Translations under genes and position numbers: made by a program
NCBI RefSeq assembly: GCF_010550245.1
Contig: NZ_JAAGLU010000037.1
Coordinates: forward strand, 1 to 64,000
Length of the DNA: 64,000 nt
From: Streptomyces sp. SID12501
Lineage (GTDB): Bacteria; Actinomycetota; Actinomycetes; Streptomycetales; Streptomycetaceae
Direction of reading: 5' to 3'
The notes under the pieces: generated by a model
Told to the model about the DNA's origin: nothing
Database searches by the model: none
What the model saw: the letters and a program-made list of their open reading frames with translations, nothing else
Part shown: piece by piece, positions 16,178 to 25,303 of the stretch
How positions within the stretch are numbered: position 1 is the first letter of the stretch
Layout of the letters: each line of letters starts with the position of its first letter

Positions 16178-16996
16178 ATGAAGCGCCCCTTTCGTCTCCC
16201 TCGCCTCTCCGGCGTCATCGGTCTGCCCGGCAACCGGCGGTACGCTCTGCTTCCCGTCGTCGCGCTGCTCGCCGTCACCTCCGTCTCCGGGGCGGCCCAC
16301 GGCAGTGCTGTCGCAAGACCCTTCGGTGTCGCCCGTGTCGCTGGTGCGGCCCGGGCGGTGCCGCCAAGTGCCCGGGTGGGGGCCCTGTTCAGCGGGGATC
16401 TGGAGGGGGGTCACTTCTGTACGGCCTCCGTCGTGCGCAGTGGTGGCCGGGATGTGATCCTCACCGCCGCGCACTGTCTGAGTGGGGACGGGGACACCGA
16501 CGTCGTCTTCGCGCCCGGGTATCGGAACGGGCGGGCGCCCTACGGGCTGTGGCGGGTCACCAAGACCTTTGTGCCGAGGGCCTGGAGCGATCGGTCCGAC
16601 GAGGACAGTGACTTCGCCTTTGCCGTCGTCGGCTCCAAGGGCGGGCAGGATCTTGAGGACGCCGTGGGGGCGAACGTCCTTGTCACGGGGCGGGCGACCG
16701 GGGTCAGCGATGTCGTCGTCACCGGGTATCCCAATGTGCTGGAGGTGCCCCTCACCTGTACCAACCGGCCCACCGTGCAGAGTCGTACGCAGCAACGTAT
16801 TGAGTGTCCGGCTTTTACCGACGGTACGAGTGGGAGTCCCTGGGTGGACGGGGAAGGGGAGGTGGTGGGCGTGCTCGGCGGGTTCGAGCAGGGGGGCTCG
16901 ACCGATGACGTGTCCTACAGCGCGGTCTTGGGGCGGGCGGCTGCCTCGTTGTACGGGGAGGCCTCCGGTTCCGCCGATTCCTCCGGTTCCTCTTGA
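16178..16996 (+). CDS. Secreted trypsin-like (S1/V8-type) serine protease
   Basis: The 272-residue protein has a signal peptide (core LLPVVALLAVTSVSGAA, cleavage near 40) and a chymotrypsin-fold catalytic domain. The triad is His99 in LTAAHCL, Asp145 in DSDFAF and Ser220 in DGTSGSPW. Cys81/Cys100 and Cys194/Cys210 are likely disulfides. The domain is close to the glutamyl-endopeptidase/V8 type. It acts outside the cell. ATG at 16178 follows GGGAGGGAC. The final residues are encoded by a short 9-bp repeat tract (TCCGGTTCC type). It is upstream of, and perhaps functionally near, the wall hydrolase gene. Confidence 0.9.
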   Translation: MKRPFRLPRLSGVIGLPGNRRYALLPVVALLAVTSVSGAAHGSAVARPFGVARVAGAARAVPPSARVGALFSGDLEGGHFCTASVVRSGGRDVILTAAHCLSGDGDTDVVFAPGYRNGRAPYGLWRVTKTFVPRAWSDRSDEDSDFAFAVVGSKGGQDLEDAVGANVLVTGRATGVSDVVVTGYPNVLEVPLTCTNRPTVQSRTQQRIECPAFTDGTSGSPWVDGEGEVVGVLGGFEQGGSTDDVSYSAVLGRAAASLYGEASGSADSSGSS

Positions 16997-17089
16997 CCGG
17001 CGGCGTGTTTCGTCATGATCACCGCTGGGTGTGGGTAGCCCCTCTACACTGACGTGGGCGTACTCCCGGGCGGTGAGGGGCGGTTGACG

Positions 17090-18091
17090 GTGCGTAAGGC
17101 ATGGATCGTGGCGAGCGTCGCCGTCGGTGGCGCCCTCAGCTTCGTGATGCTGCTCGTCGTGGGCGTCTATCTCGTTGCGGGGAACGTTGCCGGTGGGGTC
17201 GGGAGTGGGAGCGTCGCGCTCGCCAAGGGGGCTGTGCCGGCCGCGTATTCGGCACTCGTGCAGAAGTGGGGCAATCTGTGCCCCGCCATCAATCCCGCCC
17301 TGCTCGCCGCCCAGCTGTACCAGGAGAGCGGATTCAATCCGAACGCGAAGAGTCCGGCAAAGGCGGAAGGGATAGCGCAATTCATCCCCGGCACCTGGGC
17401 CTCGCACGGAATCGACGGCGACGGTGACGGCGACCGCGACGTATGGGACCCGAATGACGCGATTCCATCGGCCGCGTCGTACGACTGCGAGCTCGCCTCC
17501 TACGTGAAGGACGCGCCCGGAGACCCGACGCACAACATGCTCGCCGCTTACAACGCGGGGGCGTACGCCGTCATCAAATACGGGGGCGTACCGCCGTATG
17601 CGGAGACCCAGAACTATGTGAAGACCATCACCACACTGCAGACGAGCTTTGCCGCCCCTGTGGGGCGCGTCGACCCCTCCGAGCAGGCGGCCGGGGCGAT
17701 CAACTACGCTCAGGAGAAGCTCGGCACGCCCTACCTCTGGGGCGGTACCGGTACCGCTGAGCAGCAAGGACGCTTTGACTGCTCCGGTCTCACCCAGGCC
17801 GCGTACGAGAGCGTCGGTATCCAGCTGCCTCGGGTTGCCAACGATCAGTACAACGCCGGGGCGCATCCCTCGCGGGCGGAGCTGTTGCCGGGCGACCTCG
17901 TCTTCTTCTCCGACGATCTCACCAACTCGCGCGCCATCCGGCATGTCGGGATTTATGTAGGCGGCGGTTACATGATTGACGCGCCGCGGACCGGTGCGGT
18001 CATTCGGTTCGATCCGATCGACAGCCCCGATTACTTCGGGGCGACGCGAGTCACCGAAGATGGCGCGAAAGCGTTGCCCACCGCGGTGTGA
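17090..18091 (+). CDS. Bifunctional lytic transglycosylase / NlpC-P60 endopeptidase
   Basis: The 333-residue protein has an N-terminal membrane anchor (residues ~6-32), a lysozyme-like transglycosylase domain (Glu79 in LYQESGFNPNA; AEGIAQFIPGTW; AAYNAGAYAV) and a C-terminal NlpC/P60 domain. Its triad is Cys231 in FDCSGL, His285 in RHVGIYV and Asp297. It cuts both glycan strands and peptide stems of peptidoglycan. The layout equals CwlT/VirB1-type hydrolases of Gram-positive T4SSs, which fits the T4SS-like operon to the left. GTG at 17090 follows GAGGGG; GTG at 17054 is also open. Confidence 0.92.
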   Translation: MRKAWIVASVAVGGALSFVMLLVVGVYLVAGNVAGGVGSGSVALAKGAVPAAYSALVQKWGNLCPAINPALLAAQLYQESGFNPNAKSPAKAEGIAQFIPGTWASHGIDGDGDGDRDVWDPNDAIPSAASYDCELASYVKDAPGDPTHNMLAAYNAGAYAVIKYGGVPPYAETQNYVKTITTLQTSFAAPVGRVDPSEQAAGAINYAQEKLGTPYLWGGTGTAEQQGRFDCSGLTQAAYESVGIQLPRVANDQYNAGAHPSRAELLPGDLVFFSDDLTNSRAIRHVGIYVGGGYMIDAPRTGAVIRFDPIDSPDYFGATRVTEDGAKALPTAV

Positions 18092-18385
18092 GCGCAGCGT
18101 GAAACCATCCGCTGAGCTGCGAGTACGTGTCTCTCTTCGATAACGTCTGCGTGATCATTCGGTGGAGAGTGGAACGTATAAACGGAGTTCGTGCGTTCCT
18201 GTTCCTGTGGTGGATTCACCGGCGCCCGGATTGGGTGTCGCGGTTGTCTTGCTTTGTTGCGTGTTGTGGTTGTGGCACGTGTCAAGTGTTGGCGGCGGTG
18301 GGTCCCTGCATCACGGGGTGAGCGAGCAGGAGTGGCGCACGGAATCAGTGCGCTCTGGAAATGACGACGAAGGGGCCGCAGCACC
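18092..18385. promoter_or_regulatory. Promoter region of the PAP2 gene
   Basis: There is no gene in this gap. A GGAAC element at ~18172 with CGTTCC ~18 bp further loosely resembles an ECF sigma (SigE-like) promoter, but spacing is off and this is speculative. Confidence 0.3.
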
Positions 18386-19099
18386 ATGGCTGGACTCGCC
18401 GAAACCGGGTCGAACCCTGACGTCGACCTGCTCTACGACATCAATGGCCTGGCCAAGGACGCGCCCCGGTGGTTCGACCGTGTGGTCGAGGTCGTGGGCG
18501 AGTACGGGCTGTTGGTCGCCATGGTGCTCCTCGTGGTCTGCTGCTGGTGGAGTGTGCGGCGGCGGGGTGGGGACGATGCGGCCGTGTCCGTGGCCGCGTT
18601 GATCTGGGCGCCGCTCGGTGCGGCGGTCGCCGTGCTCGTGAACATTCCGATACGGGGGTTCGTGGAGCGGCCTCGGCCTTTTCTCGATCACCAGGGGCTC
18701 GAGGTTCTCGTCTCCGGGAAGACCGACTACTCGTTCGTGAGCGACCACGCGACGATCACCATGGCGATGGGGGCCGGGCTGTTCGTGGCCAACCGGAAGT
18801 TCGGGCTGGTGGGGATAGGGCTCGCGCTGGTGGAGGGGTTCTGCCAGGTGTACATGGGGTTGCACTACCCGACGGACATGGTGGGCGGGTTCGCGCTCGG
18901 GACGGCTGTGGTGTTGCTGTTGTCGCCGCTGGCCATGGCGCTGCTCACTCCGGTGACTCGGGCTGTTGAGGGGTCGAGTTGGGGCGGGGTGTTGATCCGG
19001 GCGAGGGGCGCGGGCGCGGGCAGCGGGGTCGGGGCCGGTGTGGTTCCGGGGGCTCGGGGGGCTGAGGCGGAGGCCGAGCAGCGGGACTTGGCGGCGTAG
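18386..19099 (+). CDS. PAP2-family membrane phosphatase
   Basis: The 237-residue integral membrane protein carries the three PAP2 phosphatase motifs: IRGFVERPRPF (motif 1), YSFVSDHA (motif 2, catalytic His) and VYMGLHYPTDMVGG (motif 3, nucleophilic His). Several hydrophobic helices surround them. The family removes phosphate from lipid phosphates such as undecaprenyl diphosphate or phosphatidic acid at the outer membrane face. The C-terminus is a Gly/Ala/Glu-rich tail. ATG at 18386 is the natural start. It is convergent with the FAD oxidase gene. Confidence 0.92.
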   Translation: MAGLAETGSNPDVDLLYDINGLAKDAPRWFDRVVEVVGEYGLLVAMVLLVVCCWWSVRRRGGDDAAVSVAALIWAPLGAAVAVLVNIPIRGFVERPRPFLDHQGLEVLVSGKTDYSFVSDHATITMAMGAGLFVANRKFGLVGIGLALVEGFCQVYMGLHYPTDMVGGFALGTAVVLLLSPLAMALLTPVTRAVEGSSWGGVLIRARGAGAGSGVGAGVVPGARGAEAEAEQRDLAA

Positions 19100-19132
19100 C
19101 GGGTGGGTGGGGAACCCCCGGTCCCCGCCCCG

Positions 19133-20692
19133 TTACAGCGCCTGCGGGAACGTGAACACCCGGTTCGGGTCGTACTGGTGCTTCAGTTGCTGGAGGCGCG
19201 TCGCCGCGTCGCCGTAGTACGCCTTGCGCCAGTTCGTCAGGGTCGGGTCCGTGTAGTTCTGGTAGGCGGCGCCCGAGGCGTGTGGGGCCATGGCGTTGTG
19301 GGCCGAGGTCAGCCAGGACTGGGCCGCCGTGCCCGTCGTACCGGCCCGCCAGGCCACGATGTACTGGGCCAGCATGCGGCTGCGCCGGTGGACGAATGCC
19401 GTCGCCGTCGGTGAGACCCGGTTCACCGCGCCGCCGAGTGCCGTGAACGCGATGCTGCCCGAGCCGCCCTGGACCGAGGTGATGCGGGCCAGGAGGGTTT
19501 GGATGCCCGCCGTGGAGAGGGAGCGGTCGAAGAAGTCCGAGCGGGCCGCGTACGTCTCCCTGCCCAGCGCGCCCTGCGGGGAGCGGCCCGGGGTTCGGCC
19601 CGGCAGATGGCACTGGGCGTCGGTCGCGAAGGACGAGCAGCCCGCGTACACCTCCATCGCCTCCTCGTACGAGCGGCGCCTGAGCGAGACGCTGCTCGCC
19701 GACGAACCGATTCTGTCCGCCAGGCGGTCCACCGCGTTCTGCAGTTCTGTGTAGGTGCCCAACGAGAATGCCGAGATCGAGATGGTCGGGGTGCCGCCGG
19801 CCGTGTTCGCCACGTGCAGGGACGACCAGATCTCGTCCGGCTGCGTCGGGCCCCACTCCTGCCAGGCCTTCATCACCGCCGCCGCCTTCCGCCACGGCCA
19901 GGTCATGTACGCCGCCACCGCCTGGGGGGCGGGGTGGGTGCGGAACTGGAGTTCGGTGACGATGCCGAAGTTGCCGTTGCCCGCGCCCCGCAGGGCCCAG
20001 AACAGGTCCTTGTTCGTGGTGGCGTTCGCCGTCAGTTCGCGGCCGTCCGCCGTGATCAGCGTCGCCTGGGTGAGGCTGTCGCAGGTCAGGCCGTATGCAC
20101 GGGACACCACTCCGTGGCCGCCGCCCAGCGTCAGGCCCGACACCCCCACCGTCGGGCACGAGCCCGCCGGGATGGTGACGCCCTTGGCGGTGAGGGCGCG
20201 GTAGACGTCGATCAGTTTCGAGCCCGCTCCCACTACCGCCGTGCCGCCGCCCGTGCGGACGCGGTTCAGCTTCGACACGTCGACCACCAGGCGGCCGTTG
20301 CCCGAGGACCAGCCCGCGTACGAGTGGCCGCCGTTGCGGATCGCCACGGGGACGGAGTGGGCGCGGGCGTACGACAGCACCGTACGGATGTCGTCCGCGT
20401 GGGCGACGTACGCCACCGCGGCCGGCTTGAGTCCGTCGAAGCGGGTGTTGTAGAGCTGCCGGGCCGATGCCCAGGAGGCGTCCCCGGGGCGGATGAGCGG
20501 GCCGTCGAGGTCGCGGGCGAGGGCCGTCCAGTTGGCGGGGGCCGAGGCGCTCGTCGCGGTGAGGGAGGTCGCTTCGCGAGCGGTGGTGGTCGTGCCTTCC
20601 GCGCCGTCCCCCTTCGCGCCCGTGCACGCCGCCGCCGTCGTCATCGCCGCCAAGGCGGCCACGCCGCCTCCCATGAACGTACGCCGGTGCAT
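19133..20692 (-). CDS. Secreted FAD-linked oxidase (berberine-bridge-enzyme type)
   Basis: The 519-residue protein starts with a twin-arginine signal (HRRTFMGGG) and a lipobox ending in Cys23, so it is a Tat-exported lipoprotein or secreted enzyme. The PCMH FAD domain contains NGGHSYAGWSSGNG (His123) and AGSCPTVGVSGLTLGGGHG (Cys179), the two residues used for bicovalent flavin attachment in this family. The C-terminal BBE motif is YQNYTDPTLTNWRKAYYG. Such enzymes oxidise sugars, alkaloids or polyketides with O2. ATG at 20692 follows GAGGGGAG. Confidence 0.9.
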   Translation of the reverse strand: MHRRTFMGGGVAALAAMTTAAACTGAKGDGAEGTTTTAREATSLTATSASAPANWTALARDLDGPLIRPGDASWASARQLYNTRFDGLKPAAVAYVAHADDIRTVLSYARAHSVPVAIRNGGHSYAGWSSGNGRLVVDVSKLNRVRTGGGTAVVGAGSKLIDVYRALTAKGVTIPAGSCPTVGVSGLTLGGGHGVVSRAYGLTCDSLTQATLITADGRELTANATTNKDLFWALRGAGNGNFGIVTELQFRTHPAPQAVAAYMTWPWRKAAAVMKAWQEWGPTQPDEIWSSLHVANTAGGTPTISISAFSLGTYTELQNAVDRLADRIGSSASSVSLRRRSYEEAMEVYAGCSSFATDAQCHLPGRTPGRSPQGALGRETYAARSDFFDRSLSTAGIQTLLARITSVQGGSGSIAFTALGGAVNRVSPTATAFVHRRSRMLAQYIVAWRAGTTGTAAQSWLTSAHNAMAPHASGAAYQNYTDPTLTNWRKAYYGDAATRLQQLKHQYDPNRVFTFPQAL

Positions 20693-20948
20693 GGTGCTCC
20701 CCTCGGTTCCTCCGTTTGAGCCAGCGTTGGCTCCCGCCGAAAGGGACGGGTTCCATGGATCGTGGGTTCCCTCACCGGCCGCGTTCGCAGATGGACGGGG
20801 GTGGACGCGGGCGGACGAGGAAGTGAGCGGAAGGAGGTGTTCCGGGGATTTACGGCAGAGGCCGGGCGGCCGGGGCCGATCTCCGGGTCGGGACCCACAC
20901 GTGTTCTCCCCGTGAGCATTCCGTGACCTCACCGCACCGACCGCAGGG

Positions 20949-20992
20949 GTTCACCCTCCGTTCACCCGCGCCCGTAGGTGGCTTCACCTGAT
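20949..20992 (+). promoter_or_regulatory. PHO box (PhoP binding site) upstream of pstS
   Basis: Four contiguous 11-bp units are present: GTTCACCCTCC, GTTCACCCGCG, a degenerate third unit, and CTTCACCTGAT. The first two match the Streptomyces PhoP direct-repeat consensus GTTCACC very well. It lies ~125 bp upstream of the pstS start and implies phosphate-starvation induction of pstSCAB by PhoRP. Confidence 0.93.
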
Positions 20993-21117
20993 CTGCCTAC
21001 TTTCGGCCTTACCGGTGCTGCGTGTGCCCTCCTGGGCGCCCCGCTCACCACCCATACTTCGCGACCTCGCACGCCGCCGGATTCAGGTCGGCGGCTCCTG
21101 GAAGGAAACACCAGACA

Positions 21118-22242
21118 GTGAAGCTTCAGCGCATGAACCGGCGGGCCCTCACCCTCGGTGCTCTCGCCGTCTCCGGCGCCCTGGCCCTCACGGCGTGCGG
21201 CTCTGACGACACCGGCACTGACACGAAGGCCACCGGCGGTGCCACCACCGGTGCCAGCTCCATCAAGTGCGACGACGCCAAGGGCCAGCTGCTGGCCGAC
21301 GGCTCCTCCGCGCAGAAGAACGCGATCGACGCCTGGGTCAAGGCCTTCACGGCCGCCTGTCCCGGTGTGCAGATCAACTACAAGGGCGGCGGCTCGGGCG
21401 CCGGCGTCACCGCGTTCACGCAGGGCACGGTCGCCTTCGCCGGCTCCGACTCGGCGCTGAAGCCCGACGACGTCACCGCGTCCAAGTCGGTCTGCACCGG
21501 CGGCACCGCCATCGACCTCCCGGCCGTCGGCGGCGCCATCGCGCTCGCCTACAACGTCCCCGGTGTCGACAACCTCGTCCTGGACGCGCCCACCCTCGCG
21601 AAGATCTTCGACAGCAAGATCACCACGTGGGACGACGCCGCGATCAAGGCGCTGAACCCGACCGCGACGCTGCCGAGCACCAAGATCCAGGCCTTCCACC
21701 GCGCCGAGGACTCCGGCACCACGGACAACCTCACCAAGTACCTGATCGCCACCACCCCCGAGAACTGGAAGTACGAGGGCGGCAAGGCCTGGCAGGCGAA
21801 GGGCGGCCAGGCGGCCTCCGGTTCCAGCGGCATCGCGGCGCAGGTCAAGCAGACCGAGGGCGCGATCGGCTACATGGAGCTGTCGTACGCCAAGGACCTG
21901 TCCACGGTGTCCGTGGAGACCGGCGCCAGCGCCCCGGTCAAGCCGTCCTCCGACTCCGCCACCAAGGCCATCGCGGCCGCCCAGGTGGTCGGCACCGGCA
22001 GCGACCTGTCGCTGAAGCTGGACTACAAGACCAAGGCCGAGGGCGCGTACCCGATCACCCTGGTGACGTACGAGATCGCCTGCGACAAGGGCAACAAGGC
22101 TGACACCCTGCCCGCCACGAAGGCCTTCCTCCGCTACATCACCAGCGAAGAGGGCCAGGGAATCCTGAGCGGGATCGACTACGCGCCGATCCCCGCCGAC
22201 ATCATCGCCAAGGTTCGCACCACCGTCGAGAGCCTGGCCTGA
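21118..22242 (+). CDS. pstS: Phosphate ABC transporter substrate-binding lipoprotein PstS
   Basis: The 374-residue protein has a lipoprotein signal ending LALTACGS (lipid-modified Cys27). The phosphate-binding fold shows DGSSAQKNAIDAW, YKGGGSGAGVTAF and the HRAEDSGTTDNL loop. It captures phosphate outside the membrane and passes it to PstCA. GTG at 21118 is behind GAAGGA; ATG at 21133 is less likely, since homologues start VKLQRMNRR. It is first in the pstSCAB operon behind a PHO box, with a hairpin after it. Confidence 0.97.
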   Translation: MKLQRMNRRALTLGALAVSGALALTACGSDDTGTDTKATGGATTGASSIKCDDAKGQLLADGSSAQKNAIDAWVKAFTAACPGVQINYKGGGSGAGVTAFTQGTVAFAGSDSALKPDDVTASKSVCTGGTAIDLPAVGGAIALAYNVPGVDNLVLDAPTLAKIFDSKITTWDDAAIKALNPTATLPSTKIQAFHRAEDSGTTDNLTKYLIATTPENWKYEGGKAWQAKGGQAASGSSGIAAQVKQTEGAIGYMELSYAKDLSTVSVETGASAPVKPSSDSATKAIAAAQVVGTGSDLSLKLDYKTKAEGAYPITLVTYEIACDKGNKADTLPATKAFLRYITSEEGQGILSGIDYAPIPADIIAKVRTTVESLA

Positions 22243-22249
22243 TCTGAGA

Positions 22250-22289
22250 GTGCGGCCGGGTCCCGCCACCTGGGGGGACCCGGCCGCAC
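22250..22289 (+). terminator. Hairpin between pstS and pstC (partial terminator)
   Basis: A perfect 15-bp stem (GTGCGGCCGGGTCCC with GGGACCCGGCCGCAC) and a 10-base loop lie 8 bp after the pstS stop, with no T tract. It probably stops part of the transcripts or shields the pstS mRNA 3' end, giving more PstS than permease. Confidence 0.85.
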
Positions 22290-22352
22290 CGTCCGGTGCA
22301 CCGCCGCCAGGAGCCGCATCCCCGGGTGCGGCCCCGCAGACCGGAGAACCCG

Positions 22353-23363
22353 ATGGACATAACCACCAAGAACCCAGACACCACCCCACCCGCCACCCCC
22401 GAGCCGCCCACGGCCGAGGAGAAGCGCGCCGCTCGTGGCGCCACCCGCCTCGGTGACCGGATCTTCCTCGGTCTCTCCCGCGGCTCGGGCATCCTGCTGC
22501 TGGCGATCATGGCCGCTATCGCGATCTTCCTCACCTATCGCGCGGTCATCGCCATCAACAAGGACGACGCGAACTTCCTCACCACCTTCGAGTGGAACGC
22601 GAACCTCAACCCGCCGGTGTTCGGCATCGCGGTCCTGGCCTTCGGCACCGTGGTCTCCTCGGTCATCGCCATGGCCATCGCGGTCCCGGTCGCCGTCGCC
22701 ATCGCGCTGTTCCTCACGCACTACGCCCCGCGCAGGCTGAGCGGCCCGATCGCGTACGTGATCGACCTGCTCGCCGCCGTACCGTCCATCGTGTACGGCC
22801 TGTGGGGCGCCCTGATCCTCGTGCCGAAGATGAACGGCCTCTTCGGCTGGCTGAACGACTACCTCGGCTGGACCGGCATCTTCTCCTGGGAAGAGGGCGC
22901 GCCCCGCTCGATGCTGACCGTGGGCATCCTGCTCTCGGTCATGATCCTCCCGGTCATCACGAACGTCAGCCGTGAGGTGTTCCGGCAGACCCCGCGGATG
23001 AACGAGGAGGCCGCGCTGGCCCTCGGTGCCACGCGCTGGGAGGTCATCCGGATGGCGGTGCTGCCCTTCGGCCGCTCCGGTGTGATCTCCGCGTCGATGC
23101 TCGGCCTCGGCCGCGCGCTGGGCGAGACGATGGCCGTCGCCACCGTCCTGTCCCCGAGCTTCCTCATCCAGACCAGCCTGCTCGACCCGGGCGGCGGCAC
23201 CTTCGCGCAGAACATCGCCGCCAAGTTCGGCGAGGCGACACCGTACGGCCGTGACGCGCTCATCGCCTCCGGTCTGGTCCTGTTCGTCATCACTCTGGTG
23301 GTCAACGGCGCGGCCCGCGCGATCATCGCCCGCCGCGCCGAGTACTCGGGGGCCAACGCATGA
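22353..23363 (+). CDS. pstC: Phosphate ABC transporter permease PstC
   Basis: The 336-residue permease has an N-terminal Pro/Thr/Lys-rich cytoplasmic stretch, six membrane helices and the EAA-loop region (NEEAALALGATRWEVIRMAVLP) that docks PstB. It forms the inner-membrane phosphate channel with PstA. ATG at 22353 follows GGAGAA. Its stop overlaps the pstA start (ATGA). Confidence 0.96.
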   Translation: MDITTKNPDTTPPATPEPPTAEEKRAARGATRLGDRIFLGLSRGSGILLLAIMAAIAIFLTYRAVIAINKDDANFLTTFEWNANLNPPVFGIAVLAFGTVVSSVIAMAIAVPVAVAIALFLTHYAPRRLSGPIAYVIDLLAAVPSIVYGLWGALILVPKMNGLFGWLNDYLGWTGIFSWEEGAPRSMLTVGILLSVMILPVITNVSREVFRQTPRMNEEAALALGATRWEVIRMAVLPFGRSGVISASMLGLGRALGETMAVATVLSPSFLIQTSLLDPGGGTFAQNIAAKFGEATPYGRDALIASGLVLFVITLVVNGAARAIIARRAEYSGANA

Positions 23364-24418
23364 GCACCGTCGTAGCCGAGAAGCCCAACGGTTCCCTGCA
23401 GGGCGCCAGGCTCCCCAAGTGGTTCCCCTGGGCCCTGGCCGGCGCCTCCGTCGCGCTCGGGATCGGCATCAGCTTCGCCGCCGGCCTGGACAGCAGCATT
23501 CAGTGGGGCCTGATCGCGGCGATCCTCTTCGTCGTCGGTACGTACGTCATCGCCACGAGCGTCGAGGGTAAGCGTCAGGCCAAGGACCGCATCGCGACCT
23601 CGCTGGTCTGGGTCGCCTTCCTGATCGCCCTCGTGCCGCTGGTCTCCCTGCTGTGGACGACCGTCTCGCGCGGTGTGAAGGTCCTCGACGTCTTCTTCCT
23701 GACCCACTCGATGGGCGTCGTCTCCGACAACGAGCCGGGCGGTGGCATCTACCACGCCATCATCGGCAGCCTGGAGCAGGTCGGACTGGCCACCGCGATG
23801 GGCGCGCCGATCGGCGTACTCACCGCGATCTACCTGGTGGAGTACGGGCGGGGCGCGCTGGCCAAGGCGGTCACGTTCTTCGTGGACGTCATGACGGGCA
23901 TCCCGTCGATCGTCGCGGGTCTCTTCATCCTGAGCCTCATGCTGCAGTTCGACATGCAGCCGTTCGGCTTCGCCGGTTCGCTGGCCCTGGCGATCCTGAT
24001 GATGCCGGTGGTCGTCCGTTCGACGGAGGAGATGCTGAAGCTCGTACCGAACGAGCTGCGCGAGGCGTCCCTCGCGCTCGGCATCCCGAAGTGGCGCACC
24101 ATCCTGAAGGTGGTCCTGCCGACCGCCATCGGCGGTATCACCACCGGTGTCATGCTGGCGGTGGCGCGTATCGCCGGCGAGACGGCTCCCGTGCTGCTCC
24201 TGGTCTTCGGCAACCCCTTCATCAACAACAACCCGTTCGAGGGTGCGCAGGCCTCGCTGCCGCTGTACATCTATCAGCAGTACGCGAACAGCGGCGGTGC
24301 GGAGGCGGCGTACGACCGTGCCTGGGCGGCTTCGCTCACGCTGATCGCCTTCGTGATGATCCTCAACCTCGGAGCTCGCGGTATCGCCCGCTGGAAGGCT
24401 CCGAAGACAGGTCGCTGA
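23360..24418 (+). CDS. pstA: Phosphate ABC transporter permease PstA
   Basis: The 352-residue permease is the partner of PstC. It has a hydrophobic N-terminal pair of helices, a core of six helices and the EAA loop LREASLALGIPKWRTILKVVLP. The four-base overlap with pstC indicates coupled translation. It is slightly longer than enteric PstA because of two extra N-terminal helices, as is usual in actinobacteria. Confidence 0.96.
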   Translation: MSTVVAEKPNGSLQGARLPKWFPWALAGASVALGIGISFAAGLDSSIQWGLIAAILFVVGTYVIATSVEGKRQAKDRIATSLVWVAFLIALVPLVSLLWTTVSRGVKVLDVFFLTHSMGVVSDNEPGGGIYHAIIGSLEQVGLATAMGAPIGVLTAIYLVEYGRGALAKAVTFFVDVMTGIPSIVAGLFILSLMLQFDMQPFGFAGSLALAILMMPVVVRSTEEMLKLVPNELREASLALGIPKWRTILKVVLPTAIGGITTGVMLAVARIAGETAPVLLLVFGNPFINNNPFEGAQASLPLYIYQQYANSGGAEAAYDRAWAASLTLIAFVMILNLGARGIARWKAPKTGR

Positions 24419-24488
24419 CGCGGCCGTTCGACAGCGACCTCGCGTCGGCCAGGTGGCCGGCCGCCCCTCGAAAGAAGCAGTGATACCC

Positions 24489-25265
24489 ATGGCCAAGCGA
24501 ATCGACGTAAGCGGCCTCAGCGCCTACTACAGTTCCTTCCGCGCGATCGAGGACATCTCGATGACGGTCGAGCCGCGCTCGGTGACGGCCTTCATCGGCC
24601 CCTCCGGCTGCGGCAAGTCCACCTTTCTGCGCACCCTGAACCGCATGCACGAGGTCACGCCCGGCGGGCGCGTCGACGGCAAGGTCATGCTCGACGACGA
24701 GAACCTGTACGGCCCCGGGGTCGATCCGGTGGCGGTACGGCGTGAGGTCGGCATGGTCTTCCAGCGCCCGAACCCGTTCCCGACGATGTCGGTCTACGAC
24801 AACGTGGCGGCGGGGCTGCGGCTGGCCGGCTCGTACAAGAAGTCCGAGCTGAGCGACATCGTGGAGAAGTCGCTGAAGGGCGCGAACCTCTGGAACGAGG
24901 TCAAGGACCGTCTGAACAAGCCCGGTTCGGGTCTGTCGGGCGGCCAGCAGCAGCGTCTGTGCATCGCGCGTGCGATCGCCGTCGAGCCCAAGGTGCTGCT
25001 GATGGACGAGCCGTGCTCGGCCCTCGACCCGATCTCCACGCTCGCGATCGAGGACCTGATCGGTGAGCTGAAGGAACGGTTCACGATCGTCATCGTGACG
25101 CACAACATGCAGCAGGCGGCGCGCGTCTCGGACAAGACGGCGTTCTTCAACCTCGCGGCGGTCGGCCAGCCCGGCAAGCTGATCGAGATAGACGACACGG
25201 AGCGCATCTTCTCCAACCCGTCCGTCCAGGCGACGGAGGACTACATCTCGGGCCGCTTCGGCTGA
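24489..25265 (+). CDS. pstB: Phosphate ABC transporter ATPase PstB
   Basis: The 258-residue ATPase has Walker A GPSGCGKST (37-45), a Q-loop in GMVFQRPNPFP, signature LSGGQQQR, Walker B VLLMDEPCSALD and the switch His in IVTHNMQQA. It drives phosphate import through PstCA and also feeds phosphate status to PhoR. ATG at 24489 follows GAAAGAAG. It closes the operon; two hairpins follow. Confidence 0.97.
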   Translation: MAKRIDVSGLSAYYSSFRAIEDISMTVEPRSVTAFIGPSGCGKSTFLRTLNRMHEVTPGGRVDGKVMLDDENLYGPGVDPVAVRREVGMVFQRPNPFPTMSVYDNVAAGLRLAGSYKKSELSDIVEKSLKGANLWNEVKDRLNKPGSGLSGGQQQRLCIARAIAVEPKVLLMDEPCSALDPISTLAIEDLIGELKERFTIVIVTHNMQQAARVSDKTAFFNLAAVGQPGKLIEIDDTERIFSNPSVQATEDYISGRFG

Positions 25266-25303
25266 GCCGACCGCGTCCGGGTTGCTTCTCCGGTTCGCTT
25301 CAA

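Noticed and set aside
19100..19132. A possible terminator between the PAP2 and FAD oxidase genes
   Set aside because: GGGGAAC and GGTCCCC pair only with a mismatch and no T-run follows on either strand, so it was not listed.
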